DNA from: Evansella vedderi
GTDB lineage: Bacteria > Bacillota > Bacilli > Bacillales > Salisediminibacteriaceae
Direction of reading: 5' to 3'
DNA length: 64,000 bases
Assembly: GCF_030813435.1 (NCBI RefSeq)
Contig: NZ_JAUSUG010000019.1
Coordinates: 60,924 to 124,923 of the forward strand
Below, in pieces: positions 9,654-19,188 of the stretch. A program made the position numbers and the translations under genes. Position 1 is the stretch's first letter, and every line of letters begins with the position of its first letter. The notes under the pieces are model-generated. The model worked only from the letters and a program-made list of their open reading frames with translations. It did not search any database and was not told the origin of the DNA.

Positions 9654-10838
9654 TTGAATACAGGTGACGCAAGTTATATAAAGAAGATGAACAGAAGGAT
9701 TTTAATAGAAGAAACGATACAGAACGTTTCTTTATCAAGGAGTGATTTAGCTAGAATCACTGGATTGAATAAAGCAACCGTATCTACGCAGATTAGCGAT
9801 CTATTAAATGATCATATCGTGACGGAAATAAGGGAAAGGGAATCCAATACCCGAGGCAGAAAACCCATTTTGCTTGAAATCAATGGACAAGCTGGTTATA
9901 GCATTGGTATTGATATTGATGATAATAGCATTAATGTTATTTTTATAAACCTCAAAGGAAATCCCATAAAAAAAATGCAGATACCAGTTATATCCAATAA
10001 TCTAGAACAAGTTATAGATTCAATAATCAAGAGGTTATCCCCCTCTATTTTGAAGCATAATTCAATGTACCAACCTATTGGTCTAATAGGGATTGGAATA
10101 GGTATACATGGCATTGTTAATAATGATGATGAAATCATTTTTACACCAAAGCACAATTGGTCAAATGTAGAAATTACATCTAAATTAGAAAAGGCATTTC
10201 AAACGAAGGTATTTGTAGACAATAATGCTAACCTTTGCGCATTTGCCGAACAAGTATATGACGAACATATCCCCGATTTATTCTGTGTTACCTTATACTC
10301 TGGTATAGGATTAGGGATCATTAGTAAAAATGAAATTTATCGAGGATATCATGGGTTTGCAGGTGAAATTGGCCATATGATAGTTGAAACAGATGGTTTG
10401 CATTGTTCCTGTGGGAACAAAGGTTGTTGGGAATTGTACGCTTCAGAGAAGGCTCTAAAAAATAGAATCTCTAATAGTTTTCCTACCGCTACTTCTTGTA
10501 ATGGATTTGAAGAACTTTTACGGGATCATAAATTTGATAGTATTATCGATCACTATATTCATTACTTAGCAGCAGGCTTAAATAATATAATAAATATTTT
10601 TAATCCTGAGGAACTTATATTAAATGGAACGATGATTAAGAGCGGTTCCCCAATTACGGAAAGAATTCATCAAAAACTCAAATCAAAGATAAATAATTAT
10701 CGGGAAATTAGGGCCTCAAACATTCGAGGGAATGCCTGTGCCCTAGGTGGAGCAGTATTTGCCCTGAAGCAGTTTTTTCAGATCGATACAATGAACCTCG
10801 TACCTTACGATTATTTAAACTCTAAGGTATTAACTTAG
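9654..10838 (+). CDS. ROK-family (XylR-like) transcriptional repressor 2
   Basis: Repressor of 394 aa, clearly paralogous to the protein at 5203-6402. The helix-turn-helix is LSRSDLARITGLNKATVSTQISDLL. The ROK domain has GIGIGIHGIVN, GIGLGIISKNEI and the zinc motif CSCGNKGCWELYASE. The start is TTG at 9654, with GGAGGT 7 bases upstream. A 6-codon ATG frame (9647-9667) overlaps this start in another frame. Divergent transcription from uxaC and the palindrome between them make this the best candidate regulator of uxaC-gnd. The specific inducer is unknown. Confidence 0.9.
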   Translation: MNTGDASYIKKMNRRILIEETIQNVSLSRSDLARITGLNKATVSTQISDLLNDHIVTEIRERESNTRGRKPILLEINGQAGYSIGIDIDDNSINVIFINLKGNPIKKMQIPVISNNLEQVIDSIIKRLSPSILKHNSMYQPIGLIGIGIGIHGIVNNDDEIIFTPKHNWSNVEITSKLEKAFQTKVFVDNNANLCAFAEQVYDEHIPDLFCVTLYSGIGLGIISKNEIYRGYHGFAGEIGHMIVETDGLHCSCGNKGCWELYASEKALKNRISNSFPTATSCNGFEELLRDHKFDSIIDHYIHYLAAGLNNIINIFNPEELILNGTMIKSGSPITERIHQKLKSKINNYREIRASNIRGNACALGGAVFALKQFFQIDTMNLVPYDYLNSKVLT

Positions 10839-10844
10839 TTAATG

Positions 10845-10904
10845 CCCTTAGATAAAGTAAGGGTGTCTCAAAAGGGGTACGAGGAGGCTGAAGCGTAAAT
10901 CAAC
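10845..10904 (+). repeat. Weak stem-loop and remnant of the dispersed palindromic repeat
   Basis: CCCTTA (10845) and TAAGGG (10858) can pair after the ROK 2 stop. The sequence that follows, GAGGAGGCTGAAGCGTAAATCAAC (split here as GAGGAGGCTGAAG and CGTAAATCAAC), resembles one end of the repeats at 46.1 and 62.4 kb. It is probably a decayed copy. Confidence 0.4.
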
Positions 10905-10913
10905 TCCTTACTT

Positions 10914-11420
10914 TTAATCTGTAAGCTTTAACCTATATGCTTTTACAATAATTCCATCATCAGCAGGTTCGAAATCGTACTGGGGCTGGCGCTCAAATCC
11001 AAACCGTTCATATAGTTTCAAAGCCCCTTTCATAAACTCGCCTGTATGTAAGCCAATGGAATCATAGCCTTTCTCTTTCGTTCGCCGAATACATTCAGTA
11101 ATCAAGTGGGAAGCTACCCCTTTTCCTTGAGCAAAAGGTACAACGGCAAGCAGTCTAATTTCAGGATAATCCAACTCTTCCACATGGCCTTCATAGGCAT
11201 CTGTTTTTGCAGGGAATAAAGCTACACTTCCCAAAAGATCCCCTTCCTCTTCTGCCACAATCAATTCCACACCAGGTAGATTGTCAGCCTCGGAAGTGAT
11301 GACTTGTTTTAGTGCTTCCCAATGGGCTTCAGGTATTTTATCTGCATGCTCTTTGTAAGCATCCACCCTCTGCCTTCGTATTTCCTCTCTTTCTTCTTTT
11401 GATGCATCCCTAATCTTCAT
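10914..11420 (-). CDS. GNAT-family N-acetyltransferase
   Basis: Predicted acetyl-CoA-dependent acetyltransferase of 168 aa, substrate unknown. The acetyl-CoA site is visible in RLLAVVPFAQGKGVASHLITE (R/Q-x-x-G-x-G/A type), followed by GLHTGEFMKGALKLYERFGFE, the usual C-terminal helix and beta strand. An earlier ATG at 11441 is in frame, but GGGGG lies 6 bases before the ATG at 11420 and the domain begins there (MKIRDASKEE). It stands alone between ROK 2 and the phospholipase D-type gene. Family assignment is firm; the role is open. Confidence 0.88.
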   Translation of the reverse strand: MKIRDASKEEREEIRRQRVDAYKEHADKIPEAHWEALKQVITSEADNLPGVELIVAEEEGDLLGSVALFPAKTDAYEGHVEELDYPEIRLLAVVPFAQGKGVASHLITECIRRTKEKGYDSIGLHTGEFMKGALKLYERFGFERQPQYDFEPADDGIIVKAYRLKLTD

Positions 11421-11529
11421 TTTTCCCCCTGCCCTTTTCATTATTTTGAATGAAAAAATACTGTAAAATCTTTAAATTCATAGTAACTGGCAACAAGGTA
11501 TTACTCAAGTTTTCCAGCTTATAAAACGT

Positions 11530-12978
11530 CTATAGTAAATACTCTACAAATCTAGTAATCCATGATAACACTCTAGTACCTCCCCTTTTTACTAGGGAGA
11601 CATCCTCTTCCACTACATAGAGACTTTCCTTATAGCTCCCGTCGCTCTTTACTTGGAGACTTCCTTCATTTTTAAGGGTATTGACTTTGTTTTTTAAATG
11701 ACTGGCAAACGCTTCGCTGTCAATAACAACCATAACTTCCGTACTTAAGAAGGTACTCCTTGGATCTAGGTTAAAGGCACCAATGGCAGTAATTCGCTCG
11801 TCAAAAATATAGGTTTTCCCATGTAAGGATTCCGTTGGGCCTTGGAATTCATAAACATCTATCCCGGAACGAACTAATTCTTCACGGTATCTCATATATC
11901 CCGAATAAGCTAGAACATTAGGACTTGCTGCTAAGGAATTGGTCAAAACTTTTATTTCAGATGCAGTTACCTTGTCTTTATCTATAAATTGAACCATTTT
12001 ATCCGTTGGAATAACATAAGGACTTTGGATAAAAATAGAGTCCTCCGCTTTTTCCATTAGACCGGTAAGCTCATACCAAACCCAAGGTTCCTTGTTCAAT
12101 CGCTCAATGGGGTTATGAATAAAGGTTACTTTATTTGCAGGAAATGATTTTTCTAACCAATCATATTCATTCTGAAATAGATCCGAATGGGAAGCCTGGT
12201 ATCCTTGAAAAAGCTCCCTTAAGTAATAAAGCTCTTCCTGAGCCCTTCTCTCCTGACGATTGGATAAGATTGTTGCAGGATTATGCGTGAACTCATGATC
12301 CCAAACATACTGGAAATAATTATTAATCTCTTCTATCACACTAGTATTTGTTTCCGGGGCATTCGTATTTATTACTAATACATCCCGATCGTTAGAAGCC
12401 CCTTCATACCCCTCGGGAGCATAATATTTGTCCCCAATATTTCTCCCCCCAATCATGGCCAGTTTATTATCCACCACAATCATTTTATCGTGGAGTCGGT
12501 TGTTCCATGTCCAAGGACGAAGGAAATCTAAAGGCTCGTAGAACTTCAAATCGATATTAGGATGATAGGAATAGGCATAGATAATATCCCTTAAATCCCC
12601 TCTTAAATTATGAAATATTCCATCTAAGAGAAAACGAACCTTTACTCCCCTATCAGCTGCATCTACAATACTTGAAAATAAAACATCACTTGCAATACCT
12701 TTATGGATCGTAAAGTAAGCTAAATCGATCGTTTCCTCTGCATTTTCTATTAAATTTATACGGACAAGTCCCGCTTCCATTCTATCTTCCACAAGGACAA
12801 CCCTGTCAGAAACTTCCTTATCACCAAAAAAACGTTCCGGATCGTGAGCCTCTCGGTAATTACTGGAATCGGGTGTATGGAATTGAAATAACAAAACTCC
12901 GGCCAATAGAACATAGATAATGTAGGTACTTAATAAGAGGGTAATTATCTTTATTACATTTATTCCATGTTTTTTCAA
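11530..12978 (-). CDS. Phospholipase D / cardiolipin synthase-like membrane protein
   Basis: Protein of 482 aa with one N-terminal membrane anchor (about residues 9-31) and two PLD catalytic motifs: HDKMIVVDNKLAMIGGRN near residue 165 and HGKTYIFDERITAIGAFN near residue 370. Both HKD-type signatures are intact, so phosphatidyl-transfer or phosphodiesterase activity on membrane lipids is expected. It differs from classical Bacillus cardiolipin synthases, which have two N-terminal membrane helices, and is closer to stand-alone PLD family proteins. The start is TTG at 12978 with GGGTGAG upstream. It is probably monocistronic. Confidence 0.85.
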   Translation of the reverse strand: MKKHGINVIKIITLLLSTYIIYVLLAGVLLFQFHTPDSSNYREAHDPERFFGDKEVSDRVVLVEDRMEAGLVRINLIENAEETIDLAYFTIHKGIASDVLFSSIVDAADRGVKVRFLLDGIFHNLRGDLRDIIYAYSYHPNIDLKFYEPLDFLRPWTWNNRLHDKMIVVDNKLAMIGGRNIGDKYYAPEGYEGASNDRDVLVINTNAPETNTSVIEEINNYFQYVWDHEFTHNPATILSNRQERRAQEELYYLRELFQGYQASHSDLFQNEYDWLEKSFPANKVTFIHNPIERLNKEPWVWYELTGLMEKAEDSIFIQSPYVIPTDKMVQFIDKDKVTASEIKVLTNSLAASPNVLAYSGYMRYREELVRSGIDVYEFQGPTESLHGKTYIFDERITAIGAFNLDPRSTFLSTEVMVVIDSEAFASHLKNKVNTLKNEGSLQVKSDGSYKESLYVVEEDVSLVKRGGTRVLSWITRFVEYLL

Positions 12979-13105
12979 TGGTCACTCACCCTTTTCATCA
13001 CTGACATTTCCATTAATTGTTCTTTTACTATAATTTATTAATATGAACAGGTGATGAATAGGTAGAACAAGGAATAAAAATTGTACGGGACCCGGTCCCT
13101 GAAAT

Positions 13106-13432
13106 TTAAAATAGGACACGTAGGATAGCGATAATTAGTGCGACGCTACTGATGGTTGTACCTACTACCCATTTTAAGATGGTTATGTGCATTTCTTTTG
13201 TTATCGTCTTCACATCATTTTCTGTCATGTATCTTTTTTCATTTAGAATTTTATCAACTGTGACAATTGCCTCCTCCTCCGTCAGTACCTTTTTCAGTTT
13301 TGCGTATTCATCAAGCATAACCTTTACATCATTTTCTGTCGTTTTTGATTTTATATCAGATTCCAGTTGATCTAACTCGTGACGAATCTCATCTAGCTTA
13401 ACTTCTAACTCCCTTAGTTTTTCTTCTTTCAT
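13106..13432 (-). CDS. Small coiled-coil protein with C-terminal membrane anchor
   Basis: Protein of 108 aa that I do not assign to a named family. About residues 1-80 are rich in Glu, Lys and Leu and predicted to be coiled coil (LRELEVKLDEIRHELDQLES). The last 20 residues are hydrophobic (VVGTTISSVALIIAILRVLF), suggesting a tail-anchored topology with the coiled coil in the cytoplasm. The ATG at 13432 has AAAGGGTG upstream. An in-frame TTG at 13450 is less likely. A 39-codon frame just upstream overlaps this start and may be translated with it. Confidence 0.65.
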   Translation of the reverse strand: MKEEKLRELEVKLDEIRHELDQLESDIKSKTTENDVKVMLDEYAKLKKVLTEEEAIVTVDKILNEKRYMTENDVKTITKEMHITILKWVVGTTISSVALIIAILRVLF

Positions 13433-13517
13433 CACTGTCACCCTTTCCAAGCAACCTTTTATATTCTATTTTTATTTCATTTAGAAGGTGTGGACGAAGG
13501 TCATTGGAGACTGTCAT
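13398..13517 (-). CDS. Possible 39-aa small protein overlapping the coiled-coil gene
   Basis: ATG at 13517 is preceded by GGGGAG with good spacing. The frame encodes a basic, charged 39-residue peptide (start MTVSNDLRPHLLNEIKIEYK) and overlaps the next gene's start by 35 bases in another frame. The arrangement fits translational coupling: ribosomes on the short frame would pass the RBS of the coiled-coil gene. No family is recognised; it could be chance. Confidence 0.4.
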   Translation of the reverse strand: MTVSNDLRPHLLNEIKIEYKRLLGKGDSDERRKTKGVRS

Positions 13518-13613
13518 GTGATCTCCCCTATTTCTGACAGGGATGGAAATACTATATAATGAAAAGGGGAACAATAAATTGCAAATACGATTTAAACAAA
13601 TGAGGTAATCAAT

Positions 13614-15059
13614 ATGAATAAAGGAAGCTTTCAGGCATTTCAACTAAGTAAAGAAATCAAATTAGCTCTTCATGACTTAAAATATATTCACCCAACTGAA
13701 GTTCAAAAAAGAGTCGTTCCCGTTGCACTAGAAAGGAAAGACCATATCGTAAAATCTCAGACAGGTAGTGGGAAAACGGCTGCCTTTTCTATCCCCATCT
13801 GTGAATTAATAGATTGGGAAGAAAACAAACCACAAGCCCTTATCCTTACTCCAACACGGGAGCTTGCTGCACAAATTAAAGACGATATTATCAATATTGG
13901 GAGATTTAAGCGGGTAAATGCAGAAGCCATTTATGGTAAACAATCCTTTGATAAACAAAAGCTAGCCTTAAAACAAAAGACACATGTGGTCGTAGGTACT
14001 CCTGGAAGAGTACTAGACCATATTCAAAAAGGAACTTTAAATGTAAGCCAAATAAATTATTTAGTCATAGACGAAGCTGATGAAATGTTTAATATGGGTT
14101 TTATCGATCAGGTGGAAGGGATCATTCAAAAACTCCCCACAGAAAACAGAGTTACTTCTCTTTTCTCTGCGACACTTCCTGTTGATGTGGAAAGTCTATG
14201 CCAAAAGTATATGAACACCCCTCAGGAAATTGAAATTGCAAGTACGGAATTTACTAAACCGAAAATAGAGCACTACTTGATAGAAGTATCGGAGGAAAAG
14301 AAATTTTCTCTCCTTAAAGATATTTCCATTGTTGAAAACCCTGACAGCTGTATTCTCTTTTGCGGAACTCAAGAAAAGGTAGATCAACTATACCGTAAAA
14401 TAAAGGGTGCCAACTACTCCTGTGAAAAAATCCATGGCTCACTTGCTCAAAAGGATCGTTTTTCCGTCATGAATCGATTTAAGCGTGGAGAGTTTCGTTA
14501 TTTAGTTGCAACAGATGTGGCAGCACGGGGAATTGATATTGAAAACATTAGCCTCGTCATAAATTATGACTTTCCTTTAGAAAAAGAAAGCTATGTACAC
14601 CGTACTGGTCGAACTGGACGTGCAGGTAAAACAGGACAAGCTATTACCTTTATAACTCCTTATGAGAAAAAATATTTGGACGAATTAGAAGACTATTTAG
14701 GGTTTTCCATTACTAGAAAGGCCCCACCGTCCAAAGAAGACGTGGAAAAAGGAAAGAAAACCTTTGAAGAGAAAATGCAACGTAAAGCTGCTATTAAAAA
14801 AGATAAAGGGTCTCAACTAAATAAAAATATTATGAAGCTATATTTTAATGGGGGAAAGAAGAAGAAGCTTCGACCAGTTGATTTTGTTGGAACACTCACT
14901 AGTATCCAAGGAGTACAGGCAGAAGACATTGGTATCATCTCCATCGAAGAAAATTCCACCTATGTGGACATTCTAAATGGTAAAGGGTCCCTTGTGCTGC
15001 AAGAAATGAAAACAAAAACAATAAAAGGAAAACAACTAAAGGTTCATAAAGCGAGGTAA
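13614..15059 (+). CDS. dbpA: DEAD-box ATP-dependent RNA helicase DbpA
   Basis: RNA helicase that acts on the 23S rRNA hairpin 92 region during large-subunit assembly. It is 481 aa, close to B. subtilis YxiN. Helicase motifs in order: Walker A SQTGSGKT (near residue 45), [26 protein letters not shown], then [15 protein letters not shown] and [10 protein letters not shown]. The C-terminal domain (about residues 405-478) is the DbpA RNA-binding module, with [22 protein letters not shown] and the closing [11 protein letters not shown]. It ends in a terminator that overlaps the stop codon. Single gene; the assignment is secure. Confidence 0.96.
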   Translation: MNKGSFQAFQLSKEIKLALHDLKYIHPTEVQKRVVPVALERKDHIVKSQTGSGKTAAFSIPICELIDWEENKPQALILTPTRELAAQIKDDIINIGRFKRVNAEAIYGKQSFDKQKLALKQKTHVVVGTPGRVLDHIQKGTLNVSQINYLVIDEADEMFNMGFIDQVEGIIQKLPTENRVTSLFSATLPVDVESLCQKYMNTPQEIEIASTEFTKPKIEHYLIEVSEEKKFSLLKDISIVENPDSCILFCGTQEKVDQLYRKIKGANYSCEKIHGSLAQKDRFSVMNRFKRGEFRYLVATDVAARGIDIENISLVINYDFPLEKESYVHRTGRTGRAGKTGQAITFITPYEKKYLDELEDYLGFSITRKAPPSKEDVEKGKKTFEEKMQRKAAIKKDKGSQLNKNIMKLYFNGGKKKKLRPVDFVGTLTSIQGVQAEDIGIISIEENSTYVDILNGKGSLVLQEMKTKTIKGKQLKVHKAR

Positions 15060-15092
15060 GTCAAAAGGTAAATATCCCCTTTTGACTTACCT
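15054..15092 (+). terminator. Terminator of dbpA, overlapping its stop codon
   Basis: A 15-bp perfect stem, AGGTAAGTCAAAAGG with CCTTTTGACTTACCT, begins 3 bases before the TAA stop and is followed by CTTCTTTCCT. The last codon and stop of dbpA therefore lie inside the left arm. Confidence 0.85.
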
Positions 15093-15241
15093 CTTCTTTC
15101 CTCTCTCACAACATAAATCTATAAATTACCACGAACTCTTAGTAGCTAGCCATAAAAAACTATGTTAGTATATAAAACTATCATCACACTTTACTGCATT
15201 AACGCTTTTAACTAAAGTTGTAAAACAAAGGAGTATTTTTT

Positions 15242-16603
15242 ATGTCAGAAAAAAATAGCAGCTCTCTTGAACCGAGAGAACAATGGGGAACACGATTAGG
15301 CTTCATGCTTGCTGCAGCAGGATCAGCCATTGGACTAGGGAATATATGGAGATTTCCCTTTGTTGTTGGAGAAGGTGGCGGAGCCGCCTTTGTACTTATT
15401 TATTTAGGATTTGTCCTGCTCATAGGATTGCCATTACTAATTGGTGAAATTAGTATTGGACGGAAAGGCCAAGCAAACGCCATGGACAGCTATAAAGCAA
15501 TTCAACCTAGAACGAAGTGGTACTTAAACGGTTTTATTGGTATTCTTATCAGTTTTATGATTTTATCCTTTTATTCTGTTGTCTCTGGTTGGGCTTTTTA
15601 TTACTTTATTCAAGCATTAACGGGACAGTTGATTGCCCCTAATAGGGATTACGGAAGTACTTTCGGTGGTTTTATCACAGATCCAATCATGCCAATCGTA
15701 TTTCAAGTTCTTCTAATGACCATCGTTGTAATTATCGTGATGGGAGGAGTAAAGAAAGGTATTGAAAAGTGGAATAATATTTTAATGCCAACCCTTTTCC
15801 TTCTTCTCATTGTTTTAGTTGTTAGAAGCCTAAGTCTAGAAAACGCTCATATTGGTTTAAGCTTCTTTCTAAAACCTGATTTTTCTGTTATCGATTCTAC
15901 TATTATTCTCGCAGCATTAGGGCAAGCTTTCTTTAGCTTAAGCTTGGCATCAGGGTTATATGTTACTTACGGCAGTTATATTAACAAAAAAAATAGCATC
16001 CCTGCCAATGCAGGTGGGATTGTATTTCTTGATTTATTAGTTGCCATAATGGCTGGGTTAATTATTTTTCCTGCAGTGTTTCACTATGGGATTGATCCTG
16101 GTAGGGGTCCGGACTTAGTGTTCGTTACATTTCCTACGATTTTTACAGATATGCCATTTGGTGCATTATTCGCCGTTCTTTTCTTCTTCTTTATTTTCGT
16201 GGCGGCATTAACTTCTGCTATTTCTCTACTGGAAGTGGTAGTGGCATTTATTAAAGAAAAATTCCATTTATCACGTAAGATAGCAGCACCTATTACTGGA
16301 GCGATTATTACCGTAGTGGGAATGTTCTGTGCCTTATCCTTTGGGTCATTATCACACGTTACCCTATTTGACCGTACCATTTTTGATATACTGGATTTTC
16401 TTACTGCAGAAATCCTCCTTCCATTTGCAGGACTTATTTTAAGTATTTTCTTAGGATGGATTTGGAAGCCTGCTGGTGTAAGGGAAGAAGTAGAGAAGGA
16501 AGGAAATTCCCTTCCCCTGTATTCTATTTGGAGCTTTTTAATTCGCTACGTTATACCAGTTGTCATCTTAATTGTTTTTATCGATTCCTTAGGAATTATT
16601 TAA
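15242..16603 (+). CDS. Neurotransmitter:sodium symporter (NSS) family transporter
   Basis: Sodium-coupled importer of amino acids or related amines in the LeuT/SNF family. It is 453 aa with about 11-12 hydrophobic segments. The signature of membrane segment 1, AAAGSAIGLGNIWRFPF, which supplies Na+ and substrate contacts, is intact. GVKKGIEKWNNILMP and the unwound segment-6 region ALGQAFFSLSLASGLYVTYGSY are also typical. The protein ends after segment 11 or 12 with IPVVILIVFIDSLGII. RBS AAGGAG precedes ATG. It stands alone with its own terminator. Substrate not predictable. Confidence 0.92.
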   Translation: MSEKNSSSLEPREQWGTRLGFMLAAAGSAIGLGNIWRFPFVVGEGGGAAFVLIYLGFVLLIGLPLLIGEISIGRKGQANAMDSYKAIQPRTKWYLNGFIGILISFMILSFYSVVSGWAFYYFIQALTGQLIAPNRDYGSTFGGFITDPIMPIVFQVLLMTIVVIIVMGGVKKGIEKWNNILMPTLFLLLIVLVVRSLSLENAHIGLSFFLKPDFSVIDSTIILAALGQAFFSLSLASGLYVTYGSYINKKNSIPANAGGIVFLDLLVAIMAGLIIFPAVFHYGIDPGRGPDLVFVTFPTIFTDMPFGALFAVLFFFFIFVAALTSAISLLEVVVAFIKEKFHLSRKIAAPITGAIITVVGMFCALSFGSLSHVTLFDRTIFDILDFLTAEILLPFAGLILSIFLGWIWKPAGVREEVEKEGNSLPLYSIWSFLIRYVIPVVILIVFIDSLGII

Positions 16604-16607
16604 ATGT

Positions 16608-16648
16608 AATAAAGAGGATGTTTCACATGCTGTGACATCCTCTTTATT
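16608..16648. terminator. Bidirectional terminator, NSS symporter and EamA gene
   Basis: AATAAAGAGGATGT pairs perfectly with ACATCCTCTTTATT across a 13-base loop. It lies between two convergent stop codons and has A/T runs on both sides, so it would stop both transcripts. Confidence 0.85.
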
Positions 16649-16651
16649 GTC

Positions 16652-17605
16652 CTATGCTCCTTTTTCTTTATTGGCTGCGGATATTAATCTTTTTTTGAAA
16701 AGATGTGTGTTTGAGCCTAAAAGGACGCCTGATAAAATAAAAAATCCACCTAGTATTTGGGTTAGTAGAAGTGTTTCTCCCCCAAATACAACGGCTAAAA
16801 TAGTAGTAAACAGTACGATTAAATGGAGGTAGTTAGAGGCTTTCCCTGGTCCTACCTGCATCACACCCTCATTCCAGCAAAGGAAGGAAATAATACTTGG
16901 AAAAATTCCAAGATAAAGGACACCTAACAATGCTGGTAATGGTACCGTTCCTAAAGAAACAGCTTCATATGTCCTCTCAAATAATGCAAAGGGTATTAAT
17001 ACAAGAATAGCAATATACATCGTGATGATAAAGGTGGCTTTCTTCGGTAAATGAACACCAAATTTTTTCATTAAAACAGAATAGGCAGACCAAAACAGTA
17101 CCGCAACTAGTACGATTAAGTCCCCAGGATTAACTGTTAACGTTAATAGTGTTTCTAGCCTCCCACCTGTAATTACAATGATTACCCCAACTAAGGATAC
17201 TACTACCCCAAAATATTGGATACCAACAAGCTTTTCCCTTAGAAAGAAAACAGAAAGAAGAACAATTATCAATGGAGCCATGGAATTAACTAAGGACGCA
17301 TTGATAGAAGTAGTGTACTGGATGGCTATGTAAAGGGTTGTATTGAAACCAGCTACTCCTGTTAACGCTAAAAGGAAAAGAGCTTTCCAATTCCTTTTCA
17401 TACTATCAAAATTGTCCCTTAATTCTTTCCAAACAAACGGAAAAAAAACAAGACTCGCAATCGTCCACCTAAGTACCGAGAATTGAAAGGGGGGAATTTC
17501 TTCTACAATCATTCGGCTAAATACAAAATTTGTTCCCCAAAAAAAGGTGGCAAAAACAAGCAGCAAATAAGGAAAGCTTTGAAGCTTTTCTATCATTCTA
17601 GTCAT
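16652..17605 (-). CDS. EamA-family (DMT superfamily) exporter
   Basis: Ten-helix inner-membrane transporter of 317 aa made of two EamA repeats (about residues 12-145 and 158-300). It has FFWGTNFVFSRMIVEEIPPFQFSVLRW at the start of repeat 1 and LFWSAYSVLMKKFG at the start of repeat 2. The family exports small metabolites such as amino acids or nucleosides; the substrate is not evident here. AGGTGAT precedes the first ATG. No partner gene is adjacent. Confidence 0.88.
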   Translation of the reverse strand: MTRMIEKLQSFPYLLLVFATFFWGTNFVFSRMIVEEIPPFQFSVLRWTIASLVFFPFVWKELRDNFDSMKRNWKALFLLALTGVAGFNTTLYIAIQYTTSINASLVNSMAPLIIVLLSVFFLREKLVGIQYFGVVVSLVGVIIVITGGRLETLLTLTVNPGDLIVLVAVLFWSAYSVLMKKFGVHLPKKATFIITMYIAILVLIPFALFERTYEAVSLGTVPLPALLGVLYLGIFPSIISFLCWNEGVMQVGPGKASNYLHLIVLFTTILAVVFGGETLLLTQILGGFFILSGVLLGSNTHLFKKRLISAANKEKGA

Positions 17606-17665
17606 CCTATCACCTACAAAAAATTACTAAATAATAATATTTTATTCCATTAATCATGAAAAAGA

Positions 17666-17701
17666 AAGGTTCCTGTTTCCCAGTACAGGAACAGGAACCT
17701 T
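17666..17701 (-). terminator. Terminator of the orphan histidine kinase gene
   Basis: AAGGTTCCTGTTTCC pairs with GGAACAGGAACCTT with a one-base bulge, and the minus strand continues with a T-rich run. It begins 9 bases beyond the kinase stop codon. Confidence 0.8.
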
Positions 17702-17710
17702 GCCTAACAT

Positions 17711-18826
17711 CTATAAATATATTGTAAATTTCGTTTCCTTTTTATTGGACTGACAGATGATATCCCCATTATGCTTCTGAATAATTTTTTTGCATACAAA
17801 TAATCCAATCCCTGTCCCTAATTCCTTTGTAGTATAAAAAGGCTCAAAGATTGTTTCCTGAACACTTACAGGGATTTCAGGTCCATTATTTGTAATACTG
17901 ACATTGATTTTCCCAGACTCCTCTATACAGCTTACATAAATTTCCCGAGAGTGATCATTATGCTTTACAGCATCAATAGAGTTAAAAAGAATATTCAAAA
18001 ACACTTGCCTTAACTCTGATTCATTTGCATGAACTACAATGCTTGAATCAACATCAGTTAAAACGCTTACATCTTCATCTACAATGCTAGGATACAAGAA
18101 TTTTAAAATATCTTCTAACAATTCACCTAGATTGACCTCAGTCACTTTATTGTCCATGACTTCCATTTTAGAAGTGTGCAAAAATTGAGTAATGCTGTAG
18201 CTTAATTGATCCAACTCATGATCAATTATATTTAAATAATTATGGTCCGGTAATTCTTTCCGTAATAATTTTGAAAAGCCAATTACCGAAGTTAATGGAT
18301 TTCTAAATTCGTGGACAAAACTAGAAGAAATTTGCCCAAGAATGGATAATCGGTCTTTATGAGATTGTTGTATGAAATGGTTTTTTTCTTGAATTTCCTT
18401 TTCTTTTATTAACGTATATCTCGTAACAGCCTGATGACTGAAGTTGTCAAACTGTTTGTTTATTTTATCAATAATTTTCTCTAAGTCATCAATAGGGATG
18501 TTTGATTGAATGATATATTTTAAAATAATACTTCTTCCTAGATTAACATTATAGACCAAATCCCCAATGTTAGATTTAGCATCAATTCGTTCTTCCGCTA
18601 ATTTAAATGCTAATTGTTTAATTCTCTCTTCATCTAAAAGATCTTTTAATGTTTGCAGAACGAGCTTGTACATTAGCAATCCATTTTCCTGAATACATTC
18701 CTTACTTACATTACCCTCCATAATAATTTTCTCTTCCCACGTTTGAATAAGATTAGTTTCGTTCCTCTCTAAAAACTCAATAACAGTATCAACTGATGAC
18801 TGCATAACTTTCTCGGAAAACGACAT
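17711..18826 (-). CDS. Orphan cytoplasmic sensor histidine kinase
   Basis: Soluble histidine kinase of 371 aa with no response regulator beside it. The N-terminal 150 residues form an all-helical domain without membrane segments, similar in layout to the RsbRD/HisK N-terminal sensor type of Bacillus. The dimerisation and phospho-acceptor region is SSFVHEFRNPLTSVIGFSKLL (His in HEFRNP). The ATP-binding domain has NILFNSIDAVKHND, TNNGPEIP and TKELGTGIGLFVCKKII. This fits the KinA-KinE or YcbM style kinases feeding phosphorelays, but the target is unknown. Start at 18826 has AGGGGGT 6 bases upstream; an in-frame start at 18853 has none. Confidence 0.85.
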   Translation of the reverse strand: MSFSEKVMQSSVDTVIEFLERNETNLIQTWEEKIIMEGNVSKECIQENGLLMYKLVLQTLKDLLDEERIKQLAFKLAEERIDAKSNIGDLVYNVNLGRSIILKYIIQSNIPIDDLEKIIDKINKQFDNFSHQAVTRYTLIKEKEIQEKNHFIQQSHKDRLSILGQISSSFVHEFRNPLTSVIGFSKLLRKELPDHNYLNIIDHELDQLSYSITQFLHTSKMEVMDNKVTEVNLGELLEDILKFLYPSIVDEDVSVLTDVDSSIVVHANESELRQVFLNILFNSIDAVKHNDHSREIYVSCIEESGKINVSITNNGPEIPVSVQETIFEPFYTTKELGTGIGLFVCKKIIQKHNGDIICQSNKKETKFTIYL

Positions 18827-19188
18827 AATTGACCCCCTAAAACACTTATACAAATATATATATGTAGTATGAATTTTCGGAATTTTAATCTGATTATGTA
18901 TTTATATTACTCGTTTTATCTATTCGCTAAATATTTTAATTCTCCTTCTAAAAAGAACTAATTTAATAAGAATGAATATAAACATATTATAATTGGAAAG
19001 GCAGAAAACTTGAGACTATTGTTCAAACAAGGACATGGACCTAGCTTCATCATTACCTGCTCATAACCATGCACAACTGCATGATGCTAGACCCTAATTA
19101 CATCCCCCCTTTTTAGATCTACATATAAGATAGTGAAACCTTCTCCCCCTCTTATCGTCTATTAAAATAAAAGGGAGGTATTTTTTTT
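18827..19188. other. Intergenic gap, no gene seen
   Basis: This 362-base AT-rich stretch separates the divergent kinase and secreted-protein genes and must hold their promoters. A weak long-range pairing exists between CTAGCTTCATCAT near 19030 and ATGATGCTAG near 19082. I see no recognisable operator, riboswitch or RNA gene. Confidence 0.3.

Noticed and set aside
13088..13100. Terminator after the coiled-coil gene (GGGACCCGGTCCC)
   Set aside because: The stem is only six pairs with a one-base loop and a weak T run; too little support.
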